A DNA stretch of 64,000 nucleotides from Bimastos eiseni (taxonomy: Eukaryota; Annelida; Clitellata; Crassiclitellata; Lumbricidae): NCBI GenBank assembly GCA_959347315.1, contig OY365807.1, positions 36,007,072 to 36,071,071 on the forward strand, in the 5' to 3' direction. This document shows, piece by piece, positions 49,243 to 60,500 of this stretch (position 1 is its first letter; each line of letters opens with the position of its first letter). The position numbers and the translations under genes were made by a program. The notes under the pieces are model-generated. The model did no database searches and was not told the origin of the DNA. It was given only the letters and a program-made list of their open reading frames with translations.

Positions 49243-50039
49243 TAAAATACATCACTTTGACATAACATGAAAACTCGGTATTGACGAGTCAAACATTGTA
49301 AATTAAACACTCATTACTTCGAAATTCACAAGTATTTCTTAACCGAATAATCACATGCTATTATGTTCTTTACAAATATCTAAAACTATTATGTAATGTC
49401 AAATAATACGGTCATCAACCAACAGTTGAAGACTTCAGATTGCGTGTTATTAAATCTCAGTGGGTCACAATTTTATTTGCGAGTACAACGTATGTATTGC
49501 ATGGATCTATGTGTTTAGACTCTCATACAAGTATAGAACTGCGGAAATTAACGATCAAGTAATCGTGAATGTTTAATTAAATTTTATGATTCAGTATATT
49601 TTTATAAAGTTATATTCGATAACGTGCCCATGTTTTCTGAGTATGATCTACTCAATCTACATCTACCACTTCAGTTCCGTTTCAGAGACTTTTTAACTCT
49701 GCTGGTAATAAACTTATTGTCAACAAAGTACTTAACTTACTAAGATTTAAAAGTATTGAGGACCGGTTTAACCACCGGACTCACTGGGCGATGCACTTCT
49801 TGGGCAGTAGATAAGCTGCAAGCAGAACACAGACCATTCGAATTCTCAACGTCAATCAAGTGACTCGTCACGCTTATGCCTTTTACAGTCGCAAGTGTGA
49901 AGTTGCCTATAATTATACTGCAACATCTTTGGAATGAAACTGACTCAAGGGTTCCAAGGTGCGAGTAAGACTTGTTGAACCAGGCACCTGGTCACCTGAA
50001 CACGATACATTTGTGGTGTTTTTGCCCTGCCGCCATGGG
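49243..50039. other. 3' flank of the GPCR
   Basis: AT-rich presumed 3' UTR and intergenic DNA. An AATAAA hexamer lies near 49706. No gene. Confidence 0.5.
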
Positions 50040-50290
50040 CCTTGATCTGCCTGCTTGGCTGGTTGCCGCTATGGGTCATTGGGTCTGTCTGCCGCTACGG
50101 GTCCTTTGATTTGCTCGCTGCTATGGGTTCCTTGGTGCAACGGCCTTTGGCCGCCTGCCGCCGACCAGGGTCCTTTTGATCTGCTAGCCGCTATCAGTCC
50201 TTTATGTGTGCCTGTTATTGGCTACTTGCCGCTATGGGTCTTTTGATCTGCTCTTATTGGCGGGTCCTTGGATGTACCCTGGCTGTGTCA
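50040..50290. repeat. Degenerate tandem repeat of GCCGCTATGGGTCC / TTTGATCTGCT words
   Basis: About six to seven irregular units of roughly 30-45 bases, each with GCCGCTATGGGTC and often TTTGATCTGCTC. The derived open frames are not genes. Confidence 0.75.
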
Positions 50291-50317
50291 ACAGCTGTGC
50301 ATGCTTAACTGCATGCA

Positions 50318-50520
50318 GAGTCCGGGGGGACTCTATGGGCTGTAGGGTCCGGGGGGACTCTGTAAGATCCGGGGGACTCTGTAGGGCCCGGGGATGACTC
50401 TGTAAGGTCCGGGGCTGTAGAGTCCGGGAGGATTCTGTATGGTCCGGGGAAACACTGTAGGGTCCGGGGCTGTAAAGTCCGGGGAGACTCTGTAGGGTCC
50501 GCGGGGACTCTATGGGATGG
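50318..50520. repeat. GC-rich tandem repeat of GGTCCGGGGGGACTCTGTAG, about 10 copies
   Basis: Units of about 16-24 bases with runs of four to six G. The G-runs at regular spacing could in principle fold as G-quadruplexes on the + strand. Confidence 0.85.
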
Positions 50521-50998
50521 TCCTTGGCTATAAATAAGTACGCATTTCTTAACTCACTACAGTATATTAGTCGTAGTCAGATTCGAATTCGTCGAGTATA
50601 CTCAGTCTGAGAGTGAGACTTATGCAGTTATATATACAGTCAGTTCGTAGTCCGGTAGTCTGCTCGGGTTCTGCTGTAGTATAGTCGATGATGTACGAAC
50701 TTTCCGGTATTTTGTTCGCTGCTGTTGACAAGAAACGTTGTTAAACTCTTCGAGCTGTGTTTCTTATTCTGCCGAACAATACGTCCTCGCCGTCTTATCC
50801 ATCCATCGACCGCCAAAGTGGGCTGTCGCTGTCGAAACCGTTGAGAAGTGCCGTGCCAAAAAGCCGGGCCTAACTACGAGGAAATTTAGCAAGAGGGAAA
50901 GCATCGAATTCGGCCTCTTGGGTGGTACCAGAGAATAGAAGAAGGTATTGGAGTCTTCCCCGGGGCGTCTTGCCGTATCCTGCTGCTGCCATCAGCAT
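50521..50998. other. Promoter-like or LTR-like stretch, unproven
   Basis: CTATAAATAAG at about 50528 resembles a TATA box, and TGGTACCAGAG at 50923-50933 resembles a tRNA-Leu primer-binding site, which together could mark the end of an LTR. The expected CA end before the site is absent and no second LTR or gag/pol is seen. Confidence 0.25.
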
Positions 50999-51682
50999 GT
51001 CATGGTTTCTGCTGGGGTGTTACGGCGGTAAGGGAAGACTGCGTTTCATACCAGACAAGGATGAAGTAAATGAAAAACTTTACGTTAAAACGCTGCTTTG
51101 AAGACTGCAGGTCTATTCTACCGTCTGATTTCATTTTCCACGGCACAGTTGTCTCAAGACTTTATTGCACCCTGTGCAGTGACTTCATTGGCAAAGATGA
51201 ATGGCCACCAAACTCACCAGACCTTAACCCTCTCGATTATCACATCTGGGAAGCTACGCTTGAGCGTTAAAATACATTTCACCCCAAGCAACGAACATCG
51301 AAGAGCTGAAGAAAGTTGCAGTTAATGTGGGACCAGCTATCGCAGGACTCAGCCAACAAGGCCACGCTGAGCTTCACAAAATAACTTCGAGCTTGTGTTA
51401 GAGATGAGGCGGACACTTCGAACATGCTTCGAGATATACTGCTTAACACATTTTTTTGAACTTGCAATCAAAAGTGGTGTTTTTTTACATTGAAAATTAC
51501 AAGTGCCTGTCCATTTTTTTCTGCGTAATTGTCAAAATACGGAATATTAAATTTAGACAGCTGCAATATTTGAAGCAATGAAAAGTTTTCAACGAAATTT
51601 TCAGGGATTGTTCGCAAATCCTTCCTGTTGTTGAGAAATTGCATTTCTTCTGGTGGGGTATATTTTAATGAGCCACCCTGTA
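50999..51682 (+). pseudogene. Mariner-like transposase remnant, C-terminal half with right end
   Basis: VSAGV near 51005, then in another frame YGGKGRLRFIPDKDEVNEKL (about 51020-51085), then SILPSDFIFHG (the position of FxFQQD, here lost), DFIGKDEWPPNSPDLNPLDY at about 51182-51240. Stops and frame changes make it dead. The right end GGTATATTTTAATGAGCCAC...TG (51657-51680) resembles the ends of the intact mariner at 61-62 kb and is followed by TA. The left end and catalytic first half are missing. Confidence 0.8.
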
Positions 51683-51696
51683 GACCAGTGCAGAGA

Positions 51697-51751
51697 ACGC
51701 CTCTGAGTAGATAACTAAGGGCGCCATATAAATGTTCGATTACATTACATT
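51697..51751 (+). mobile_element. Short interspersed-element 3' tail
   Basis: CGCCTCTGAGTAG, spacer, GGGCGCCATATAAATGTTC and a run of TTACA units; same pattern as at 13937-13994. Confidence 0.55.
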
Positions 51752-52195
51752 AATTTAATATGTGAATCTTTCATTTGCGGTCAATAATGGGAAACTTAGA
51801 CCGGAAGGCTAAAAGTTTCCCACAGACATATGTCCCCGGGCGCCAAGTTAGAAGGGGAGCCAAAATGAGGAATTTAAAACTATTATTTTTTTCATGCAAA
51901 CCAATTTATCCCAACTATAGGCTAGTTGGATTTAATTTTGGGGCCCCCATAATATCCTCATTACAACAGGTTGTCAAGTGTGATTTTGGCGCCCCGGGCT
52001 TTACTGGTTACATAAATTTACCACAACCCCCACTTACATTATGGAAGGAACTTTTGGTGCTGACCGTCAAAAAATAAAAGACCCAAAAACAAAAACTAAA
52101 CAGACAGATATTTCCAAATCCCTCATTCATTGAAAGTATACGTAGAAAGACATTTTATAACATAACTATAGTCTCAATAGGCTCAGACTATAATA

Positions 52196-52418
52196 TGATA
52201 CAATACAACTGTTATTTGATATCGACCTTATTACAGTTTAGTTCAGAAGTGCACACACGCCTCGACAACGCAACTGCAGCTGTAAAGCAAAATTTTGTGT
52301 GCAAAGGACTTGCTCAAGGTCCCTACACAGTGACACCTCGGACGAGAGTCGAACCGGCTCCCTCAGTGCCCACCGAGCATTACTGGCCGACCACTAACCA
52401 ATCAGCCACCATGCCACA
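52196..52418 (-). mobile_element. tRNA-derived SINE, reversed copy
   Basis: The reverse complement reads GTGGCATGGTGGCTGATTGG (A box region) and CCGGTTCGACTCTCG (B box), then CCTTGAGCAAGTCCTTTG and CGAGGCGTGTGTGCACTTCT, matching the copy at 7472-7710 over its whole length. It belongs to the same family, which links this end of the window to the first part. Confidence 0.85.
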
Positions 52419-52935
52419 TCAGACTATGTTAGGCATATTGTGAAGTATTGCACAGCAGACAGAGACGCATACTGGACAATTAAGAACATTTTAAAAGTCA
52501 TATACATGCCACTTAGAGTTTCATTCACACAAGAACTAAATTTCTCATTTAATTTATTAGTTAGTTACTTAGACACCTAACTTATAGCACCTTTTAAATA
52601 AAACAAATACTAGTCAATTACCAGTCTTAAGATGGTAAAGTTTAGCTAGCTTGAGTGAGCCAGTGAAACTTGCAATAGTTTATTGTCATGCTGTCTATCA
52701 GTCAGCTCGAGACGATGTGGCCCATGCAAATCTGAATCTAGCAATGGTTAAAAACCAATTTTAAAAGAAAATTGAACAATAAAATTAGTCAATATCCATG
52801 GGTGGTCATGTTTTTAACTTGATGTTTGTCATTTTCTCATGTTTTTTGGTTACTAAATAAAAATGAATGAAAAATTGAATTTTATAAACATATATTATAA
52901 TAATAAATATATAATGGACAAGACAGACTAGGACA
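52419..52935. other. Non-coding DNA 3' of the SRCR gene
   Basis: AT-rich, no features beyond ATAATAATA runs near 52895. On the minus strand this would be the 3' UTR or downstream DNA of the SRCR exon. Confidence 0.4.
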
Positions 52936-53179
52936 CTAAACATTAGCACTTTTCTTTGTAAAGTCTATATCACAGATGCATCCAACATCTTCAGTGTGAC
53001 TGTATAAAAATTCACCCCAAATCGACTTCTGGCATCTGCCAATATTTACTTCAACGCCACTGCGTTGCAAACCGTCTAACCATATTTTTCCCTCCGACCG
53101 ACCAAAAAGCTTTTCTCCACCCATTGTCACTCGATGACAACCATTGTCACCTTTTTCCTTCACACAAAATCCAGTCAAA
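52936..53179 (-). CDS. SRCR domain protein, last exon (second half of the domain)
   Basis: Minus strand, acceptor GTGTCTTTCAG, stop TAG at 52936. With two bases from the previous exon it reads SLTGFCVKEKGDNGCH, then GKIWLDGLQRSG, NIGRCQKSIWG and HTEDVGCIC. G-x-I-W-L-D...G-E...C...W-G...H-x-E-D-V-G-x-x-C is the second half of a scavenger receptor cysteine-rich domain. Two canonical cysteines are replaced (LQR where LQC is usual, FLYSH where a C precedes H), while extra cysteines occur before. The domain is C-terminal in the protein. Confidence 0.8.
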
Positions 53180-53783
53180 CTGAAAGACACAACACACAGT
53201 CGTTTAATAATAAAACAAACTGAATATCTTTCAGTGCTCAAGAATAAGCCATTCATCACACTGCCCTTACACTGAGTTTAAAATCATTGTATTGTCAAGT
53301 TAATAACTGCAAGTGTAACATGCTTCAGTCTCGACTTCAAAGTGCAGGATTCCAGCACAATGGCATTTTTTTGGACTAATAAACTGGAAACATCGCTGGC
53401 TTGGACTTATATTTCGACAAGGGGGTCTGCTGCTGACGATGCTGGAGAAGGATGCTGGGGAAGGCAACGAGGGAAGGAAAACGACTGAACATGTTGAGTG
53501 ATCTGGATACTGTAACAACAAAAAGGAAAGCGAGCAACAGAGTGAGATGGAGAAAAAGGAGGGGGACAGGAATCATCCATGTCACAAACCTACACATCGG
53601 CAGAACACTGAAGAAGAAGAAGAATAAACTTACATCATACACAGCTCAAATCCAAGTACATCAAAATACAGTATAGTTGCAGAATCTCAGAGTCACCAAG
53701 AAGTGTTCAGGGAATATAGATTGTCATTAATGAGGACATTAGTAATGCACAATCGGAAAAGACCAATTCAAATAACATAGTAC

Positions 53784-53931
53784 CTATATCCCAGTTGTCG
53801 ACAGACGACGTTGCAAACTTCGTCCGTTACCGGGTCATCACAGACTGTACCCCATATTCTGTCATGCAGAATTTCCAATCGCCCTTGATGGAGTGAGGGT
53901 CCACCATTAAGTCTCACATTCACAAACTCTC
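53784..53931 (-). CDS. SRCR domain protein, first-half exon, with an apparent 1-base frameshift
   Basis: Minus strand, acceptor GTGTGCTAG, donor ATAG|GTAC. It reads EFVNVRLNGGPSLHQGR and then, one base later in frame, LEILHDRIWGTVCDD...CNVVCRQLGY. vRLxGGxxxxxGRxExxxxxxWGTVCDD...VVCRQLG is the SRCR N-terminal half. The frame change lies near 53880. Both sides match the family, so either this copy is a pseudogene or the assembly has an extra base. The phase of the second part fits the last exon. Confidence 0.7.
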
Positions 53932-54416
53932 TAGCACACGTTGCATTAAAAAATGAAAAGGTTAATAATTAAAATAAGTCTACTACAGTAGCATATTAAC
54001 CCCGCAAATATGATACACAACATATGACTGCAAATAGGATAAAGTGACATTATAGACTGCAAATAATTTGGGAACAATGAAACAAAAATCTTTCCATGAA
54101 CATGCAAAACTTGTCTATTCAGTATAGTTAACTATGAGTTTTAAACTCCTGAGCAACCAAAAAACTTCAGAAAGTCAATGCAAAAAAACATGTTCAATTA
54201 AATTGTATTATTACTGCTAAAACACCAATCTGTCTAAAATTATTCTTAACAAAACATAACTTAAGGCACTTCAAAGGGGCAATCATGGCTATAGAATACT
54301 AATAATTTTATTTGTGGCTTTAGCACAATATTATAAGAGTAGATTCATTGTCATTCGACAAGTTAATCCAACATTAATTCAAGATTAAACATTTAAAAAT
54401 TTTGTTATCTAGTTAC

Positions 54417-54501
54417 CTGGTATGAAGAGACTTTCCAGAATGACAGCACACCAATGGACACGACAGGATCTGAAACACTTGACGACACCAGCTGACTTTT
54501 C
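54417..54501 (-). CDS. Candidate upstream exon of the SRCR gene
   Basis: Minus strand, acceptor CTGATTGCAG, donor CCAG|GTAACT, 85 nt. In the phase required by the next exon it reads KVSWCRQVFQILSCPLVCCH, a cysteine-rich hydrophobic stretch. There is no domain match; support is splice sites and phase. Confidence 0.35.
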
Positions 54502-55400
54502 CTGCAATCAGATATTTGGTACTATAAATTTAAAACCATACATGTTCGACATGGTCAGAAACTGAGAGAGTCAGTCGCTGACGTGACATACCACGCTTGT
54601 GTCAGACAAGACCCAGATATTTGTGTCTGTCAGGAAGCCAGAAGGTAGATTGATGAGCCTCAAGAAAACAGACACTACCTTGGAGACCAACTCAGCTGAC
54701 TTAAACAAAACAATTTGCACTGTTACAAGTCAGAGCTCAATTTGCTGCTCAAAAGTACAGTTTAACCACCAGAAAAAAGGTATTCAAGTGGCTTATCCAT
54801 TATTTTCTTTTCTTATCCATCCAGTAACTAAGTACAATTATCTCCATTATTCTGTCTGTCTCCGTCCATCTATGACACCCCCTCCTGTCCTGGGTCTTCC
54901 CCATGCAATGCTCCATAAATGTTCCTGTTATGCCACTCAATAATCAACACTGTGTCACAATGTAAAGCAGAACTTTGAGTTGTAAAGAATGTGGAAGACT
55001 AAATAGACAATTAATGTGGATCAGCTCTGTTATTGACACAGATAACCTCCATGATTAATATGCTTTCATAATCCACTCATTGTAATTATAATTGCAAATT
55101 AATATAGCACTTCTCTTGAAAACCTCCTCACAGGTGCCCTAATCTGACAACTCAAGACAACAATCAAACAGGTCTTCAACTCTAGTGATAACTTGTCATC
55201 ATTCGTTCATACTGTACTTGTAATCATACTGCGGTTTGTCAGTTTGAAATTAAAGAAATATATTTATTATTATATAACAGCTTAAATTTGTTGATTGTTA
55301 TGAAGAAATAAAATACTAACAGCACTTGTATTTAAATATTGTCCGTGCTTGGGTTTATTGATTTGATTTTAATATTTGGTAATGTAGAGGGTACGCAGAT

Positions 55401-55999
55401 GTTTCATCCATGTGGACTGTTCATCCAGCGGATTGTTCATCCAAGGACGACTCATCCAATTAAAAATTGTATTTAAGGCCGGCAAGCACGTTTAATAGCT
55501 ATTTATTAGGCTTGGACCTGGACTGGAGCGCCTCTGAGTAGTCGTCTTGAAGATGCGCTATATTAAATTCATAGATAGATTAGATTATATAGATTATTCC
55601 AATATCAAATAAAAGTGTGTTGTTGTTGGTTATTTTTTATTACCAAAGAAAATAACAATAGACAAACATAGGCCAAGGATAACAATTCCTATATAGACTA
55701 AGCTTCACACCATTGCGAATTTGTGCACACTTAACACTAATTGGTACCATTATTTTTAAAAAACCATTAGAATTGTGGACTACGAAATTACAGATATAAG
55801 ACCCTATTATGTCAAGATCTTGATAATAAAATTTAACACTAAATGTTTAGAAGGTTTTATTTTTGTTGTTCAATTTTTCTATTACATTAATGATATTATT
55901 TGGGATATGGATGAACCGTCCTTGGATCAACAGACCATGGACAAACAGTCCACTAGATGAAGAGTCCACTGGATGAATCATCCGTGGATTAAAAGTCCT
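55401..55999. mobile_element. Inverted-repeat element with arms built of 16-bp tandem units (candidate)
   Basis: The left arm (55401-55460) has four units near GTTCATCCANNGGACT. The right arm (about 55905-55999) has five to six units of the same repeat in reverse complement. The centre is AT-rich with no coding potential. Foldback-type transposons have such tandem-repeat arms. A tail-like block at 55527-55572 lies inside. Confidence 0.5.
55527..55572 (+). mobile_element. Short interspersed-element 3' tail
   Basis: GCGCCTCTGAGTAG followed by ATGCGCTATATTAAATTC, matching the tails at 13.9 and 51.7 kb. Confidence 0.5.
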
Positions 56000-56208
56000 A
56001 GAACCACGTTGACATCATAATCAGATAGTTATATTTTCATACGAACACATTATCAGGACCCCTCCCCTGCCATAAGCACCCGCACACAAAATCACAGATA
56101 TTCAAAACCCAGCTCACTGGGTATGTGATATGCGGATGGCGCAATAACTCAACACGTCTCTTTTATCAATAATTTCTAGATAATTAGAGAAATATTTTTA
56201 ACTGCAGC

Positions 56209-56317
56209 CTAAGTTAAATATCTTTCTAATATGGAAGGACCTACTATTGAATGCTGTCTGATAGAATGTGAATGTCTTCTGTAAAGGCATGACCTGGTTC
56301 TTCCAGCAAACAAAGCC
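56209..56317 (-). CDS. Putative type I membrane protein, cytoplasmic-tail exon with stop
   Basis: Minus strand, acceptor AAATTCTTTTCAG. One base completes the Arg codon left by the TM exon; then 35 codons (ALFAGRTRSCLYRRHSHSIR...ERYLT) and TAG. A basic His/Arg/Ser-rich tail. Support is phase match and openness to the stop. Confidence 0.45.
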
Positions 56318-56689
56318 CTGAAAAGAATTTCAACATTTATAATTAACAATAACCATTTATTCTAACTCACTTTTATCATAAATCGAATTGAACTCACAAG
56401 CTTCTCACACTGTGTAATACTCTGACTAGTCTTTCACCTAATCTGAATTGTGCATAGTGGAATGTACTAACCTTTACCCCATCAAATATTTTTTCATGCC
56501 AACCCACCCTAGATCTTAATTAAATTGCTGGAATTTCCAAAATTGCATATTGCGCCCGACATACTCTCTCTCTCCAACATTTATAAACCATACAACATTA
56601 TCTAAAGTATATATATAAAGTATCAAAGGAGCAAGGTTGAGCTTGTCAATCAAACTGATGTACATCATCCTACTTCAAATTCACTTGGA

Positions 56690-57160
56690 TGTGGTGCTAT
56701 ACGAAACATGTGTTCAGTGCAGGCCATGCTGACGAGACATGTCTTGCAGTAGAGGTTAGTAAGCTTGCGGACCCCATTCGTTTTCCTGTAACTGCACAGT
56801 ACTTGTCCTTATCGGCAATGATGGGTTGGCTTGCTGTTGAGCTGCACCATTCTGTTGGTGGTGCTGGGACGACCGACACGACATACGAGCACCTGGACTA
56901 TGCCGACAAGCTTCTCAATCAGCATACGACGATAGGTTATGTGCAACCCTGGAGTGAGGTTCTCCTGCTGCCTGTTGATGCCATAGAGGATGAAGCTGTT
57001 GACGCACGCCACATCTCGTATAGATGCAATCAGTGTACAGGTGGTAGCCACTGCCATTTGCTTGACAATTTCCGACACAATTTCACAAAAACAATTTCGT
57101 TTCGGTGGAGGGTGGCCATTGGAGTGACCTTGACTGATAGTCATGTGCGTCATTTTTCAC
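56690..57160 (-). pseudogene. PiggyBac-like transposase C-terminal remnant (tentative)
   Basis: On the minus strand, CTLIASIRDVACVNSFILYG followed by RRMLIEKLVG resembles the piggyBac segment with ...(D)xAxxNSFILY...RRxFLxxLxxxL. After a frameshift there is a Cys-rich end (C-x5-K...YCKTC...CTEHMF), like the C-terminal cysteine domain. The 213-codon plus-strand frame at 56689-57330 is its antisense shadow. It lies between the two membrane-protein exons, i.e. in an intron. Confidence 0.45.
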
Positions 57161-57402
57161 CAGTGAGGGACTACTCATCAACACCGTGCCCGCATTTGCG
57201 GAATGATCTTGGCAGACATCGCTCTACCCTTTCGATGCAGCTTGGCCCATACTCTGAACATCCATGCTATCCGTCAGCTTTTGACAGGAATCCGTTGTGC
57301 ATGGGTCAGCCATTGATGACTCTCTCTTAGCTTACTGTGCACGGTTTTGCTAATTGTTCTAGCAGTTGTTGAAATGACAATTAACATCATGTTGGCTAGT
57401 GC

Positions 57403-57450
57403 AGGGAGCACCTCTTAGTAGATCTCTTGACAAGGCGCTATATCCAGCTT
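57403..57450 (+). mobile_element. Short interspersed-element 3' tail
   Basis: GGAGCACCTCTTAGTAG, spacer, AAGGCGCTATATCCAG; a diverged member of the same tail family. Confidence 0.45.
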
Positions 57451-57883
57451 AATTGATTCATGAATTCATGATTCTGACTTGAACTGTCTCATGACACCTC
57501 CAAATTTTAAACAAACATTCACAAGTATGCACAGGAATTCACCAATAGGCAGGTTCTCAGTTGTATTTAGCACAAACTAGGATTGATAGCTAATTAGCAA
57601 AAATTGCAAATCAGCTCACATTCAATGTACATTGACATATCAATATTACTCGTCTAAAGATCTATGAATTTTATACTATTGATAAACCTACATACTTACA
57701 AAACACAAGCTCATTAAAAATTGTGCAAACTTTCAATCAGATCTATTTTACTGGAGCAGATGCTTTCTACTCCTTGGTATTAAAAACTGCCGCAGTAACT
57801 CACTTGACACTGGCATCTAAGGCAATTAAGAGATGCCATATACATGCACATTGTACACACAAGAAAAAGACTCCAGCATTTAC

Positions 57884-58079
57884 CTTTTGTCTGGACGACG
57901 GAATATCAAGAGCAAGACAATCACGAGAATAACAGCAGCGCTAACACAGACAGCAACGACGGCACTCCGAGACCCATTGCCACCAGTTTCCAAAGACTTA
58001 GAATTAGGGTGTTGTTCTAATTCAGTCTGATGAGTGGTGCCGTCTGGAACTGAGACGCTTGTTTCATGACGATCATTTG
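57884..58079 (-). CDS. Putative type I membrane protein, transmembrane exon
   Basis: Minus strand, acceptor TTTATTTGAAG, donor AAAAG|GTAAAT, 196 nt. It encodes a Ser/Thr/Glu-rich stem (NDRHETSVSVPDGTTHQ...), then AVVAVCVSAAVILVIVLLLI and FRRPDKR. The hydrophobic span of about 21 residues followed by RRPDKR fits an N-out type I segment by the positive-inside rule. The ectodomain exons upstream were not recognised. It is on the same strand as the SRCR gene but appears to be a separate gene. Confidence 0.6.
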
Positions 58080-59379
58080 CTTCAAATAAATTAAGAAAAT
58101 AATAAAACTATTTTTAGAATTATGCCTGACATCTACTAAATAAATAGAAACTTGCATTGCACTGGTATCTAAGGCACAACGCACTTAAGAGACGCCATAT
58201 ACATATAACAATTGATGACACATCAACACCTAACCATATAAATTCTGCAACCCTGAAGAAATCGTTTCAAGCTTAACCCTTAAATGACGAGAGGGATTTC
58301 TTTTCCAGAAATGTTTATCACTAAAGTATTAAAAAGCATCTGTTTATATATAATATCAATAAAATGAAGCGACATTCATCTACCGCATTGCGACATGAAA
58401 GATGCAATCTTCCACTTAGTTAGGCTAACAGAAATGGCAACAGATGTAATTTCTCTTTCAGTAAGACAAAACTTAACAAATTCACCATTTACACAAATTT
58501 GCATCATCTCACCCACTTCCTTCTTTGATCAGAATACACTTGCCCCACTCCTCCATCAGACATTGTTGAACTCACCCATTTCCTTTATGACAAATGATGT
58601 TCGTGTTCCAAATGATCTCAACCAAGCAACTGTCTGACGTTCCGACCTCAATCCGAGGCTTTTTGATCTTCGTCACAGATCAACTCTATGTGGACATTGT
58701 AGGACGTCCGAGGATAGGAATATTCAATAACACCCTTACTATGGTCTGCAAGAATTGATGACAAGAAACAATGAAATATATCAGTGTCAAGTAGTCTTGA
58801 TAAAAATGCCTCAACACTACACCAAAGTACTAGATTAAAAATGCATTTGTTGTAAAGCTGAAGGAATGGAGCAATCAAGTTAGAATGTTGATGTCTAACA
58901 TCAGTTAAAATCTGTAACCATCCCTTCACATACAGTGCATCATTTGAATGTAGTGCAGTTAATTTAATTCATATAATTCTGCTGGTGAGTGAATGAGTGA
59001 GCAACAGAGTATTTCATGCAAAAAATTCATAAATATAGACATGTAAGTACCATCTGACACAAGCCAATAATAATAATAATAATGATAATAATAATAATAT
59101 TACTAATGACAATAGTATTATTGTCAATTATCATCTGGAATGTGATTGTACATAAATATCTCTGTCAGCAAACAACGCATTTCATGGACAACTAAGAGTC
59201 ACATATGGCCACTGTTAAGTGTGAACTAGCACTGGATTGATTGTCTCCACAACAGCCAATGAAATAGATGGTTGTTTCTCAAAAGCCAAAACATCTTTGA
59301 GATTAAATAATAGTTACAAAACATGCACAATTGTACATTAGACTACAGTACAAGGCCAGATAAGGGGACATGATGAAAC
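58080..59379. other. Mostly non-coding; a doubtful exon at about 58650-58750 (-)
   Basis: On the minus strand a frame after CTTGCAG reads DHSKGVIEYSYPRTSYNVHI then ELICDEDQKASD and a stop. The ICDED pattern faintly recalls mannose-6-phosphate-receptor-type folds, but the in-frame stop and lack of a matching donor prevent linking it to the TM exon. An AAT tract lies at about 59068-59100. Confidence 0.35.
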
Positions 59380-60500
59380 ACTAGAACTATACAACCACTT
59401 CTTTGATGAGTTATATGGGGAAAGTGCTAATTAAAATATTAACAAACAGACTAAAAGAACAGATAGAAGAACATATGGCAGGCGAACAGGCTGAATTTAG
59501 GAAAAAATAGGAGAACTTTGCAACAGATATTGACTAATTGCAGAGAAGGCAAAGAGAAAGAACAGGTGTATCAACAACTGCTTTGTGGATTTCCAAAGAG
59601 CATTCGATTCAGTCAAACAGAACATCATATGGGCAACACTACAATCATATGGAATTGGACAGCAACTGGTACAGATTATACAGAATCCTCGCAAACAGTT
59701 AAAGAGCAGCAGTAACAATAGGTCATCAACTAGGAGAATGGTTCAAAATCTGTATAGGCACAAAACAGGAAGATCCAAAATCATATGATGCCTGGAGAGA
59801 GTGATGGATAGCATCCAGGACAATGGCACAGGGATATCAGTACAGGGAGAGATGTTTAATAACTTGAGCTTGCAAATGACATAGACCTAATAGAAGACAG
59901 CTGTGAAGGATTACAAGGAAGTGTATGCTTATTGGAAAGAGCAGGAAGAGATGCCAGTCTCAATATAAACATACAAAAGACAAAAACACTGGTGTTTGAC
60001 AAAATTTCATAGAAAAGGAAATTCCAATTGGAGAAGTAATTGAAAATGTTACAGAGTTCGTATACCTGGGGAGCCGCATGACATCAGACAACAACTGTAC
60101 AGTGGAAATAAAGAGAAAAATTAATAAGGGGAAAGGAGTGATGGCAGGTTTTAACACCACATGGAGAGGCAACACAATAAGATACGGTACCAAACTGAGG
60201 ATATTGAAAACATGCATATTTAGTACAACACTATGTCTGTGAGACCTGAACAATAGCGATAACAGATACGGGAACGATACTAGCATTTGAAATGTACTAT
60301 TATAAGAGGATATTGCAACTGAACTAGACACAAAGAGTAACAAATGATGAAGTAAGAAGAAAACTAAATATACAAAAAGGGTATGATACAAGCCATAATG
60401 AAACTAAAATTGAGACCCGTTTGTAGAATTGATAATGAGAAAAAAAGTAAAGACTTAACAAAGAATGGCTAGATGACATAGAAGACTTATTTTGGACCAA
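59380..60500 (+). pseudogene. LINE endonuclease-reverse transcriptase remnant, main part
   Basis: In shifting + frames: KILTNRLKEQIEEHMAGEQA near 59440, DFQRAFDSVKQNIIWATLQS near 59587, NLxxANDID (the FADD position, damaged) near 59870, INIQKTKTLVFD near 59965-60002, FVYLGSRMTSDNNCTVEIKR near 60057, LRILKTCIFSTTL near 60200, VTNDEVRRKLNIQK near 60335, and KEWLDDIEDLFWT near 60460-60500. This order is that of the common endonuclease-RT group of animal LINEs. Many stops show that it is dead. Its C-terminus resumes at 63535 after a large insertion. Confidence 0.8.

Noticed and set aside
49973..50933. LTR retrotransposon 5' LTR with tRNA-Leu primer site
   Set aside because: TATA-like and primer-like words exist, but there is no CA end, no second LTR and no gag/pol.
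56689..57330. 213-codon plus-strand frame as a gene
   Set aside because: It is antisense to the piggyBac-like remnant and has no motif of its own.
58648..58760. Ectodomain exon of the membrane protein (ELICDED segment)
   Set aside because: In-frame stop before any usable donor and no phase match to the TM exon.
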